Source: Rugalucina vietnamica (taxonomy: Eukaryota > Mollusca > Bivalvia > Lucinida > Lucinidae). From it: 64,000 nucleotides of DNA. The notes beneath the pieces were generated by a model. That model made no database searches, was not told where the DNA came from, and saw nothing but the letters and a program-made list of their open reading frames with translations. Below, one piece after another: positions 11,969 to 24,088 of the stretch. Position 1 is the stretch's first letter. Every line of letters starts with the position of its first letter. Position numbers and translations under genes: made by a program. The DNA lies in contig OZ024884.1 in the NCBI GenBank assembly GCA_964017185.1, forward strand, positions 1,185,501 through 1,249,500. Direction: 5' to 3'.

Positions 11969-12249
11969 TACTTCATACTCCTGGTCCCGAATATCTACAC
12001 AATGGAAAGGTACAGTGTCACATCTCAACTCAGCTCAACTTACTCAGCTCATCATGCTCAGCACATAGGGACAAAAAGTATGCACATATTTTGGCTGATA
12101 GTTCGGGTCTTTCTTGAGGCGAAAACGCAACTAATTCTCAGCTTAGCTTAACTCATCTAGCTCAGCTTACATCGATAGATGTGCTTTCTTCAGAGTAAAA
12201 CAGTATGTACACATGCCTGGATACATTTCGGGACCGGGAGTATGAAGTA
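11969..12249. mobile_element. 281-bp inverted-repeat element (MITE-like)
   Basis: TACTTCATACTCCTGGTCCC at 11969 pairs with the sequence ending at 12249, a 23-bp terminal repeat with one mismatch. The block CGATTCCTGG also occurs just outside both ends (about 11955 and 12256), so a short duplication may flank the element. The interior has repeated AGCTCA motifs and no coding capacity. Confidence 0.65.
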
Positions 12250-13360
12250 CCTGCCCGATTCCTGGTCCCTCTATTCTTACTTGAGTGATAAACTGGTCAT
12301 TTACAACAGAAACGATAATAAAAGCAGGTACTGTGAATATGCATAATCAAATGATGATTCATTATCTGATGGCTAACAAATTATTATATAATATCCCCAT
12401 AGGCCCACAACCTTTGAGAATTCAACAATATGCTTACATAAAAGCCACTGCATAACAAAACAATACATAACAAAAATAATGACTGTATATAATATAATCT
12501 GCTCGACCAAAAGACACTGATCAAACCATTGTAGTCATATGCAGAGCCAAAAACATCGGCTGTACAGGATGACCAGTCCTTTACACAGGATTTGAGTGGT
12601 GTTATAAGAAAACTTGATTTAGAAAGTTAGACAAAAGCAGTTGCAAATCAGGTATGCAACAAAGAATGCTTATTGTTTTTAAAAAAAATGATTTTCAATA
12701 AATCTTGACCCTTATGTCTGGCTGTTTATCCTTTTGTCGAACACAAAAACGAATAAAAAAGATTGTTTTTGTGAAACAAAGGATTTCTTGTGATATGACC
12801 CATATGCAGTAAACCAGCTTCCATTCCAATAAATAGCATGGAGAGGGGCATTGCTAATGGGTGCTAAAGAGTTTACTGACCGTGGATAATTTTATTGACA
12901 CTGATGGCCATGCTTTGAATTGAAAGCAAAACTAAAAAAGCTCTTTACTGTTATTTTTCTTAGTTTTTCAGTTTCTAAGCTTATAAGTTATTGTGGAAAT
13001 TTGAGCCTTTGATATAATGTAGGTACCAAAATAATTTATTTGATGAGAGTGATTTTGTAAAATGAACAAAATTTCACCAATAATTGCATACTGTATCCTT
13101 AAAAGGTGCCGAAAAAAATATTTTATGCCAGAAAATAATTTTGAATATGCTTTTCCCAATGTGAAAACGTCAGCAAGTGAAGTAATTATTTTTCCGGAAA
13201 AATCTAATTGGCACCATACCAAAATAAAATCCATAGTATACATAGCTGAGCCACAAACTCTTAAAAATATTCCGCAGAATTGCTGTATTTCCAATTTCAA
13301 GGTATTTGGACATGGCGGCAAAAGGCCTATTGAAAATAATGTTTGGGCATATTTGTTATC
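12250..13360. other. No recognised gene
   Basis: Overlapping open frames on opposite strands at 12968-13321 and 13062-13490 are not similar to anything I know. The second runs into a mobile element start, so it is unlikely to be a gene. Confidence 0.5.
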
Positions 13361-13510
13361 TCACCTGAGCCGAAGGCTCACAGGTGAGCTTATAGTATAC
13401 CCAGTCTCCGGCATCCGTCGTCCTTCGTCGTCGTCTGTCGTTTCGATCTTTCCCTCTATCAAAGCCAAATTTTATATGGAGCATCCTTAGAAAGAGGGAA
13501 CGAAAGTTAG
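13361..13510 (+). mobile_element. 5' end of a hairpin-ended tandem-array element (family H1, copy a)
   Basis: TCACCTGAGCCGAAGGCTCA followed by CAGGTGA forms a 5' terminal hairpin. It is followed by a GTCGTCCTTCGTCGTCGTC stretch and the unit start ATCAAAGCCAAATTTTATAT. Copies b, c and d (35662, 38289, 53206) begin the same way. Family consensus is interrupted after GAACGAAAGT, and the remainder resumes near 18321 with ATGGTCCAGGTCACAT. Confidence 0.75.
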
Positions 13511-13540
13511 TCTAGGCAAACTAAAGATTTTTTAAGTAAA

Positions 13541-16500
13541 CCCAAAACAAATTGCAACACGAATGTTTCTTGTTTTTTATGGAGATACATCCTTCCTAGA
13601 CAACATACTAAAAGTATACCAAAATCGGAGAATATGAAATTTGATTTTTTTTTGTCTTTTCTGGTGTACGCTAGCGCTTTGGCAATTTTTGCTATTCAAA
13701 ATGTAATATATTGTGAATTTACACCATTGTTGTTTATTTTCTATTCATGAATTATTCTGGAAAGATTAAAACTTGAAACTTGCACTAATGATTGTAGATT
13801 TGAACATTCAGTTTGCTCAGTAAAATTGGTTGTTGAACTTTACAAGCACTGAATTACCCCACCCACTTGTATTTCAGTGCATACACACGCAATTGTATGT
13901 CAACATTCCCAAATGTTTTGTAGAATACAAAATCATATAAGAATATACACTTATGCAGAAATTACTAGCAAAGTCTTCGAAAAGGTCATGAAGTGAAGTG
14001 TTGTCAAGCATCTTGGGGCTTATCAGTGCATGGTTTCATGAATTTATAGAAACCGTTAACTGTTTGCTGGCTTATATTCTTTATAAGTAGACACAAATGT
14101 TTTAAGACTGTTCAATGCAAATGAAGATATTTGTGTATAAGATGAGGCCTATGATGATAAGCTTCTTTTCTCATCAAAATTCAATATGACGCCATAACAA
14201 GGTTAAAGCATCAAAGGTCACTAGGTGCAGAATCGTACAAGTAAATTTTAGATTCCTGGGGCTAATTGAATATAGATTGCTTCCATTAAGAATAATTACT
14301 AATGCATGACACATTGTTCATTATGATCCCTGGAACTTAAATCAGAATGGTCCTCAAAAATATATATTTATATGGGCTTTGTAAAACGCATTGTTTCCAT
14401 GGCAACCCATAATGTAATTGATAATCATGGGAAAGTACCAACATACATAAAATCTATAACATCTCTAATTATAGCTCATGTTGCTACTAACCTTTATTAT
14501 GGTCTCAATGTACAGCAAAGAGCCATTTAACCAATGGTAACGCATGTCAGTAACTTTATTTGCATATTCATGAATATTAAAAAAAAACATTTTAAATAGG
14601 GAGAAAAAAATGAAAAATTCAAGGCAGATAACCTACTAGTAAGTTAAGCTGCAAACCATCATCATGGCAAATTGCCATAGCATTGCTGAAAAAAAGCGTT
14701 CTCCCATGGTTGTATCATTAAATAATCTCATTTGAGTATTCATGAATAAAGGTTAGAAACTTGGAAAAAAGGGATAGGTGAAACGTTCGTCGAAAACAAA
14801 GCAGGAAAAGGGGTTATACTTATTTTAAAGCACGTTTTCAACTGTGTGTTGTCCTAGAGTATTGAATAAACGATTGCTAAGACAATGTTTGACAATGTGG
14901 TCGTGTGTTAACATATCAGGATTTCTACCTTCTACTGTTTCTAAGCTACTGTTGGTTATAGAGAGACATAGAGTCAAACAGTCAAACATGCATCAGTCAT
15001 TTGTTGTCAAGTATATATGTACATATATTGTTTGTTCTGTGGTTAAAAGCCCCAGTTAGCGATTATGTAGTCACGTTCGGACAGAGCCTTCGCTTCCTGG
15101 GTAGAAAAAGTATTCAAGGAGTAAATATGTCTTGCCTAAGGCACAACACTGCACCCAAGCAGGATTCAAAACCAGGACCTGTTGACTTAGTGTCCTACAA
15201 TCCACTACTTTGCCGCAGCTACCCTTAGAACAAACTTATCTGACCTCCACCTCCTAGGATGTGAATGAAAACCATATAGATTTATGGAAAATAATGAATA
15301 AACTAAGCCTTAGTTGCTTCCTTGGGTGGTTATATTTGAAGCACTTTTTGGATGTCAGGACGTCCTGATTTTAGGTAAAAGTCCCATAAAATGGAGGCCA
15401 CATGCCGTCATGACTATAGCTGTTGACTGGGACGTTAAGTATCGATTCAAACAAAAACTGAATAAACTAAGGCGGTGTACTTTATTAATCGCATGTTTCC
15501 AAACTTCTAATTACCCTACAGAGCCGAAAATTGTGTCAAATGATTGTTAAGGCAATACACTAATGAAATATAGTTGGGTTCAATATTAACTGACTTCTAA
15601 CTGATATGTTAGATAATATTTTAAATTCGCGGAAACCCATGAAAAAACACTATGGGGTATACATGTACCTACAATGTCACCTTTACTTACCTGCTGAAAA
15701 ATAGCTGAAAAGTCTGGAAATGATTGCTAAGACAATGTACTAATGAAACCTTTACTCGCCTGCTGAAAAATAGCTGAAAAGTCTGGAAATGATTGCTAAG
15801 ACAATGTACTAATGAATGATTATGGTCTTGTTTAAAGTAACTTATCTGATGTTTACCTCATTAAGTTTGAAGAAAAAACTTATAAACTGGAGAACAGCCA
15901 CGAAAAAAATATTTGTGGTATGCTTTCAGAATCTCTTGGACCTTAGCTACAGATGTCTTTACTCTTTAGAGAGCTGAAAATAGTGTTATGACTGTTAAGA
16001 AAATGCACTAGTCAACTACTGTCTTTATTTTACTTATATTCTAAAATATGAATGAACACCTTACAAATTGACGCAAAATTACAAAAGAGTTAAAGGGGTA
16101 TACTTACAATATCTCTCTTAATTAAGTTGCTGATAGCCATGTAGAGTTTAGAATGGAGTTCATGATTGCTAAATAAAAAAAAAACACTAGTCATATATAC
16201 ATATTGTCTTGAGAAGAAAACTACATTAGGAACACTTGCATTTTCATTTCTGTTTCTATACATGATATTGAATTCCCTTTCTTGGGCCTCACACTTCGAG
16301 GCTAGACTAGGCTAGTGTTCGTTTTGTCGGCCATTTTTGTCACTTTCACTTCGATAAATAAATCTATTTTCTTCACGCTAACAAGATCAGTACATACGAT
16401 GCTTATGATAAAATTAAACTAGAGATGTATTGTTTAATGATATTAACTAGGGTTGCTTAGTTTCAAATGTTTTTAAATTATAAGATTTGGACGAACTCTC

Positions 16501-18302
16501 TCGTTGACCTATTTATCGGTTTTCGATCCATATGAAATTATGTTGTTTCCAATAGGGTCTACAGTGTTCTCTTTCACGTCCGCTGTACATAGATGATTGG
16601 CATGCGGTATCACGAATTACCGGATTGGACCGACACTGTCCGAAACGAACCGATACTGTCCGGAATGGACATAGATAACATCAAAGCTCATGGGTCACCA
16701 CATAGTAGCATGTGAAGAATGTTATGTACACACCAATATTGTGATTTACGTAGAACGCACGAAAACCGTACCCGAACCGGATTTCTTGAAGTACGGATTT
16801 ATGCTACATCACACGACGCCACACAAAAATGTATTGATATTGACCGAACTCTTAAAATGCAACCGTTTGTAATTTCAAGTGGTGATAAAATATCTAAATT
16901 GCTGTAGTACAAAAGTTCACAAAAGATATATCAGATTTTAGGAAAAATTTTGGGGGAATTCGGAAACTTTTGATTCATTTCTTTTCTGTTTCAACTATGT
17001 GACTTTTTTAAGTTTTGAAAGTATGTTCACAGAAAACGTCAACTTGAAATGTAACATGTCTACAGACATGTATTATTTCACATTTTTGACACGGAAAATG
17101 GAGTACTAGTATATCTAGGTGAATGTCCGAGATATTTTGCCAGTGCTATTTACAAAACAAACAGCTAAGGCAAAGTCAGGATCACACTATCCCTAACCAC
17201 GTCTCATGGATGAAGATTTATGGGGTTTCAGTTTAACCTCACTTTTAAGATTATACCATTTGGGTCACGTGCTAGCAGATTTTGGCTTATGTCACACAAC
17301 CTTAGATTTAAATTATATTTATAGCACAGGTTTATAAAATTCCAACTCCAATTCCAAATTTTATTGCTCTTAGGTTATACATTCATATAACAACATAAGA
17401 TGCAGTACAAACAGCAAATATGTAAAACTCGAACCATACTGGAATCACACTGTCCTTCCATTATTGCTTGATTATGTGATATTTAGTATTATTCTGATTG
17501 GCTCTAGCAAAATCAAACTTTCATCATGTATTTAAAATCTTTTGTTTGGAGACTCAGAGAATCTAATCAGGTTAGGCACAAGCACGCTATACGACTTTGG
17601 GTCACTCAGACAGCAAGAATGCATGTTTGAAATTTTGAATAAAACTTCCTTTGCTGATGGAATTTTACATATGTTTGTTTGAATTTTTTCAGACGTGGTG
17701 ATGAAACCATTCACGGTTTAACACATTATCTGTTTTATTTGGTATCAAAATGCACTATACGTTACTAAAAGAATCATTCTTCTTGTCAGTGTAGACTTCT
17801 ATCTCAATCCCAAATATATTTTAAACTTCCAAATTTATATGAACCCCTTCATATAGCGTGTTACTAAGAACATGCTATAATTTTCTTGTATCATCTAAAA
17901 TTATAAAAATTTTCTTCCTCTATCTCCTTGAAGCACTTTCAAAAGCCCTGTAAATCTGTATAATTAAAAATACGAATTTCCAAAATTTTGCATTAGTGGG
18001 TGTTATAGTTTATTTTACTGTAATTGACCCATTTTCAAGGCTTTTGTCAGCTAAATTGTAACAAACATATCAGATGAAGCCTAAGGTGTATGTCTTTGTT
18101 TAAAATGCAACCTAAACTTATGCATAGAGTCAGCTACAGTTCTAGCTGTAGTTTTGCGGAGATGAAAATACTTCTTCATCAGAGATGGTAAAAAAAATCA
18201 AATTTCATATCTTCCGATTCTGGTATACTTTTAGTATGTTTATAATACAGGTCTAAGGTTATGGAAAATCAGAAAAGGATTTGTGTTGCAATTTGTTTTG
18301 GG
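13541..18302. mobile_element. 4.8-kb inverted-repeat element with no coding capacity, inserted in family H1
   Basis: CCCAAAACAAATTGCAACAC at 13541-13560 is the exact reverse complement of 18283-18302. A second inner block of about 50 bp (13603-13653 against 18188-18240) is also inverted. The element interrupts the H1 sequence that should run from 13510 to 18321; about 30 bp next to its ends is of uncertain origin. Nothing inside exceeds about 80 codons or shows a domain. A degenerate direct repeat lies at 15690-15820. It is probably a non-autonomous DNA transposon of unknown superfamily. Confidence 0.65.
15690..15822 (+). repeat. Tandem duplication of about 71 bp
   Basis: Two adjacent units each hold CCTGCTGAAAAATAGCTGAA, then AAGTCTGGAAATGATTGCTA, then AGACAATGTACTAATGAA. 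More degenerate versions of the GATTG(C/T)TAAGACAATG core occur at about 14873, 15541, 15985 and 16160, so the region is an old diverged array. Confidence 0.75.
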
Positions 18303-18320
18303 TCCTCCAACCAAATGGTC

Positions 18321-20681
18321 CAGGTCACATAACCAAGATGGCCGTCATGGCTATAAATAGCAAAAACCTTTATAAATCTTCTTCTCCAGAACCAGAAGGC
18401 CTATGATTTTGAAACTTGGCATGAAACATCAGGCAATGGAGCTCTACAAAGTTTGTATAAATTATGACCTTGGGATGACCTTAACCTTTTTAGGGCAAGG
18501 TAAACTTAGGTCGCCCATGCATTTGAATGGGGAAAAATAGGAAAATGTCATTTAATGGCAGAAAACTTGCTAGGAATAGAAGATTTATGCTAATGAAAAT
18601 ATTTTTTGCCCAGGGGGTTGCCTGCCCCTGTCCCGGGGCTATATACATGTATATGACCATAATATTCAACCATCTTCTTCTCTGAAACTGCTTGACCAAT
18701 CAAAGCCAAACTTTATGTGGAGCATCTTTAGGAAGAGGGAATCAAGGTTTATATAAACGGTCAAGGTGACATGAACAAGATGGCTGCCATGACTATAAAT
18801 AGCAAAAACCTTTAAAAATCTTCTCCTTCGGAACCTGAATGCCTATGATTTTAAAACTTGGCATGAAGCATCTTCGAATAGAGCTCTACAAAGTTTGTAT
18901 AAATCATGATCCTGGGATGACCTTGATCTATTTTACGACATGGTCAACTTAGGTTGCCCATGGATTTGAATGGAAAAAATAGAAAAATGTCATGTAATAG
19001 CAGAAATCTTGCTAGGAATGAGCAAATGGACAGAAGTGTTATGCTTATGAAAATATTTTGGGTCCAGTGGGTTGTCTGCCCCTGTCTCTGTGCTATATAC
19101 ATGTGTATGACCATAATATTCAAACAGCTTCGTCTCTGAAACTGCTTGGCCAATCAAAGCCAAACGTTTTGTGGAGCATCCTTAGGAAGAGTGAGTGTTT
19201 ATATAAATGGTCGAGGTCACATGATCAAGATGGCCCACATGGCTATAAATAGCAAAAGCCTTTAAAAATCATTTTCTTAGAATCAGAAGGCCTATGATTT
19301 TGAAACCTGGCATGAAGCATCTGGGAATAGAGATCTACAAAGTTTGCATAAATCATGATCCTGGGATGACCTTTACCTATTTTACAGCAAGGTCAACTTA
19401 GGTTGCCTGTGCATTTGAATCGGAAAAAATAGGAAAATGTCATTTTATGTCAGAAAACTTAATAGGAATGAGCAAATGGACAGAAGATTTATGCTTATGA
19501 AAATATTTTTTGTCCCTGTGGGTTGTCTGCCTCTGTCCCGGGGCTATATACATGTATATGATAAAAATATTCAAACGTCTTTTTTCTGGAAACGGCTTGG
19601 CCAATCAAAGCCAAACTTTATTCGGAGCAAAATTAGGAATGGATAATGAAAGTTTGCATAAATAGTCAAGGTCACATGACCAAGATGGCCACCATGGCTA
19701 TAAATAAAAAAAACCTTTAAAAATCTTCAGAACCAGAAGGCCTATGATTTTGAAACTTGGCATGAAGCATCAAGGAATGGAGGTCTACAAAATTTATATA
19801 AATCATGACCCTGGGATTACCTTGACTTATTTTACGGCAATGTCAACTTAAGTCGCCCATGCAATTGAATGGGAAAAATTGTTAAAATGTCATTTGAAGG
19901 GCTTATCTTACAGTAAATTGGCAAATGGACTGAATTTTTATGATTTGCAAAATACATTAACTCCAGGTGTTATTCTGACACTGCCCTGGGGTTATATTTA
20001 TATACATGCATATTACAATTCTAGTCAAAAAACTATATGAGCGCGGATCCTTTAAAAGGTGTCTTCGGGCATTCAAGTACATTTTATGCTATTAAAATTT
20101 AAAAACCATCTAAATTTGAAATATTTGGCATGTTCTGATATTTATTTCATACAGCTTTAATATTGTAACATAATCCAAGGCACATACTTTTCTTATGGTT
20201 AAACGTTATTTGTATCATGTATGTTGCCATGGCAACCATTGCGCCATAAGGACTAACCTCATTTTAAAAACCAGGTACGCCCTTTGTATTGCATGTTTTA
20301 TCAAACAGTTTGTGAATTCGTGCCTATTGCATAGTCTGTGAAGTAGTATAGATGTTAAACTTAAAGATACACAGAGAAATTCAAGAATTTTAGTCTTGCC
20401 TTCTTTTAATTACAGTGATTTGAAGACGTTAACGTCATCAACGTCCAAACGTCATCAACAGTTTCATGACGTCACGTTTAGATTGCATCAACTACACACC
20501 TTTCAACGTTCATATCTTTGCTATTTGTAAAGATAATCTCTTCAAATTTTCAGGAAATACTCAGAGAAACTTGGTCTTTCATATGTAATTAATATCTTAA
20601 TTTTGATTTTTTCTGCCATAAGACCCCTTTTATCAGATCTTGGCCCATATATATATGTGAGCGTTTACAGGTCCTCTGGTT
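18321..20681 (+). mobile_element. Remainder of family H1 copy a with about 450-bp tandem units
   Basis: Three unit starts with CTTGGCCAATCAAAGCCAAA-type sequence lie near 18690, 19140 and 19590, giving a period of about 450 bp. Each unit holds CAAGATGGCC, GGCATGAAGCATC, GGGATGACCTTGA and a GGGGCTATATACATGTATAT block. The 3' end reads GAGCGTTTACAGGTCCTCTG at about 20659, a weakened form of the terminal hairpin seen intact at 37270-37284 and 54680-54694. Short open frames here (for example 18490-18699, 18944-19153) recur once per unit and are not genes. Confidence 0.75.
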
Positions 20682-20861
20682 TTAAGGCCTTTAAGGCCCA
20701 GTCCCATTGAATTGTACGATTTGGTTACCGTACGATTCATTATAAGATTCTAATTTTGGACTTCCACGATTTTCCTCTATTAGTTTTCGCGAGATTTATT
20801 GTGATGAAAGGTAAGATAATAATAATAATAATAAAAAACACTTATTATAAAGATCAAAAAA

Positions 20862-21144
20862 GGTACAAATAGGCAACGATCAGGAAAAGGCGCAATCAGA
20901 AAAAGATTCCCACTCCAAAAACCGAGGCGGGAAAAAACCAAACTAACAATAAGGTACTTATACCATGAAAACATTTCGGAAGCCGAATGAGCAGCTATTT
21001 TCACAATAGGTGGCCACTCAGTTTCCAAACTTAACTAAAAATATAATAACATACATAAGGCGCCAACAGCACAAAAAAATTTAAACACCAAGACAGAAAA
21101 CAATAAGAACCACCACAGAAGTATCGCCTTGGAACGATCAGTAA
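20862..21144 (-). mobile_element. 5'-truncated Penelope-like 3' fragment
   Basis: The minus strand matches the 3' tail of 24089-27040 and ends at GTACC (20862), followed by a T run. The left truncation falls in the GATCGTTCCAAG block near 21144. It carries no coding sequence. Confidence 0.85.
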
Positions 21145-21529
21145 TTTATATAAATTTCATTATCGGTCAGTAATAGTGGTTCCTAGTCATTTAAATATAA
21201 ATTCAAAATGTTTCACAATTTATTGCAAACAAATGAAATTATACCGCCTTTGGTACCCAATCTTGAATGTTACGATTCTATACCCTTCGATAGATTAAGT
21301 TATAAGTAAATGATATGAAGTAAGTATAGAAAAATGCATCCGATATCTCTTTGATACTTTTATGAAAGTTTATAATTAACTGCACCCAATTTCTGTGTTA
21401 TATACTCATCAAAAGAAGTTTTGCACCACTTAATATTTTTCTCATGAAGTGCATAGAGCTATTGCAGTCACCCCGGTCGTCCACGTTCCCGTTCCCGTGT
21501 GCGTTCCCGTTCCCGTACGCGTCACACTT

Positions 21530-22205
21530 GCGTTAAAGTTTTCTAGAAGTCCATATCTTGACAACCACTCATCAGAAAGCATTCATACTTGGACCATAGA
21601 TACCCTGTAGGGTTAGCTTTCATTCAATGGCATCGGGCCCCTGGGTCCAGGGCAGGGGGTGGGGCTGGAGGTTAAAATCTAGAACACCTTCAAAAATGGC
21701 AATTCTTGTGTTAAAGTTTTCTAGAAGTCCATATCTTAACAACCACTCATCAGAAAGCATTGATACTTGGGCCATTGACACCCTGTAGGGTCGGCTTTCA
21801 TTCCATGGCATCAGATCCATGGGACCATGCCAGGGGGTGGCGCTAGAGGTTAAAATCTAGAACACCATTAATAATAATGGCTTTTATGTAATATAGTATT
21901 CTAGAAGTTTATATCTTGAAAACTTTTTATCAGAGGGCTTTCATACTCGGACCATAGGTACCCTGTAGGGTTGAGTTTCATTTCATGGCATCGGACCTCT
22001 GGGTCCATGCCTGGGGGGTGGGGCTAGAGGTTAAAAACTAGAACACTGTAAAAAATAGATGTACTGCTGTGTAACTTGTACAAGGAGTCCATATCTTGAC
22101 AACAACTTATCATAAAGTATTCATACTTCATGCTAAGTTCCATGACATCGGACCTCTGGGTCGGAGTCAGGGGGGCAGGGCTAGAGGTCAAAATCTAGAA
22201 CTTCC
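21530..22205 (+). repeat. About 180-bp tandem array, four units
   Basis: Units start near 21533, 21711, 21892 and 22071. Shared blocks include CTAGAAGTCCATATCTTGAC, CCCTGTAGGGT, GGCATCGGACCTCTGGGTC and GGTTAAAATCTAGAAC. Divergence between units is substantial. This is the first of two arrays in family H2. Confidence 0.85.
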
Positions 22206-22330
22206 TATATTTTTTTTTTCTTTTCATTTCTTAATAGAAACAACTTAGGAAGATGGTTCGTCATTCATCTTTTGACTTGTGACACTGACTTGTGTGTCAT
22301 GACGGTAAGGTCGGTTGACCTACTTTCCAT

Positions 22331-23660
22331 GGTTCAGTGATTTTGCCTTATATCTTGACACTCAATTAGTATATTTTCATACTTTTTTCAGATTATGAGT
22401 GAGTACGACCAGGCCTTTGACCCCAATATACTCATAGGTCACTGTGACCTAATTTCACGGTTCAGTGATTTTGCCTTATATCTTGACACTCAATTAGTAT
22501 ATTTTCATACTTTTTTTCAGACTATGAGTGAGTATGACCAGACCTTTGACCCCAATATACTTATAGGTCACTGTGACCTAATTTCACGGTTCAGTGATTT
22601 TGCCTTATATCTTGACACTAAATTAGTATATTTTCATACTTTTTTCAGATTATGAGTGAGTATGACCAGACCTTTGACCCCAATATACTTACAGGTCAAT
22701 GTGACCTAATTTCACGGTTCAGTGACTTTGCCTTATATCTCGGTACTCAAATGGTTTATGAACAAACTTCTTTCAAAGTATGTTTGCGTATAACAAGACC
22801 TTTGACCCTGAAATAGTCCTAGGTCACTGTGACCTAATTTCACGGTTCAGTGATTTGGCCTTATATCTTGACACTCAATTAGTATATTTTCATACTTTTT
22901 TCAGATTATGAGTGAGTATGACCAGACCTTTGAACCCAATTTAGTTATAGGTCACTGTGACCTAATTTCACGGTTCAGTGACTTTGCCTTATATCTCGGC
23001 ACTCAAGTGGTTTATGAACAAACTTCTTTCACACTATGTTTGCGTATGACAAGACCTTTGACCCTAAAGTAGTCCTAGGTTAATATGACCTAATTTCACG
23101 GTTCAATGATTTTCCTTTATATCTCGGCACTCAATTGGTATATGAACATACTTCTTTCACAATATGTTTGCGTATGACAAGACCTTTGACCGTAAAGTAT
23201 TCCTGGGTCATTGTGACCTAATTTCATTGTTCAGTGATTTTGCCTTATATCTCGACACTCAGTTGGTATTTTTTCATACTTCTTTCTGATTATGAATGAG
23301 TATGACCAGACCTTTAACCCAAACATACTTATAGGTCACTATGACCTAATTTCATGGTACAGTGATTTTGCTTTATATCTCAACACCGAATGGGTATATG
23401 ATCATATTTCTTTCACATAGTGTGAAAGAAGTTTGTTCATAGACCTTTGACCCTGAAATACTTTTAGGTCAGTGTGACCTTATTTCAGGGTTCAGTGATT
23501 TTGCGTTGTGTCTTGGCACTTTCACAATATGAAGGAGACCTTTAAATCTTAGGTAGTTATAATTAACTTTCATGGTTCAGTGATTTTGCCTTATTGCATC
23601 AAGGCAAAAAAGATGTATGAGCATAATGCTTTGGGCTACTGGTCGGGTTTGTCCTTATGT
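22331..23660 (+). repeat. About 128-bp tandem array, eleven units
   Basis: The block GGTTCAGTGATTTTGCCTTA or its close variants recurs near 22331, 22459, 22589, 22716, 22844, 22972, 23100, 23229, 23356, 23489 and 23573. Units also share GACCAGACCTTTGACCC and AGGTCACTGTGACCTAATTT, the latter containing an inverted AGGTCA/TGACCT pair. Open frames across it reflect the repeat, not a gene. Confidence 0.9.
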
Positions 23661-24088
23661 TTGACAAAGGTCAGAAGCAGTCGAGCATGCTGTCCTGCGA
23701 CAGCTCTTATTTTAAAGTTATGTTAAGTATAGATCTTTTTCAAATAAACTTTTTATACTTAATACCATGTCAAAGGCCTTGACTTCGTGAATAACAAATC
23801 AATATTTTTTCTTAAAAAGGTTAAGTAAAAATGTGCAAAAATGCATGTTTTTTTTTTTAAAACACCAAAATTTGGGATGCAGCAAAAAGCCTGTATCTTT
23901 TTTTCTGGGCTTCCAAACCTGAATTTGTTTCATATCCTCACTCAAGATACTGAAAACAATCATTTAAAGCAAAACAACTAAAAACTGATTTTTTTTTGGA
24001 CAAAAACACTAATTTTGACCAAAAATAACGATTTTTGATATTTTGTTTTAATTTCTCAGATAAAGCTTAGTAACTCATCTCTCCAACA

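Larger units (their letters stand above)
21446..23709 (+). mobile_element. Hairpin-ended tandem-array element (family H2) inside element A
   Basis: Comparison with the uninterrupted relative (CTCATTTTAA at about 51637) places this 2.26-kb insertion with no target duplication longer than 2 bp. It begins AAGTGCATAGAGCTATTGCA, has a C/G-rich CCCGTTCCCGT stretch, then two different tandem arrays, and ends with a small hairpin, GCTGTCCTGCGACAGC, just before CTCTTAT. Hairpin ends, internal satellites and absence of duplication resemble Helentron-associated (HINE) elements; that placement is inference. Confidence 0.7.

Noticed and set aside
12968-13490. Overlapping opposite-strand frames of 117 and 142 codons as genes
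   Set aside because: Neither shows a domain; the plus-strand frame runs into the H1 element start.
18490-19646. Repeated 60-70-codon open frames on both strands
   Set aside because: They recur once per H1 unit at the same place, carry no domain and differ by frameshifts between units.
22331-23660. CRISPR-like regular repeat array
   Set aside because: Units are about 128 bp, repeat sequence fills the whole period with no variable spacers, and the context is eukaryotic mobile DNA. It is a satellite array within an element.
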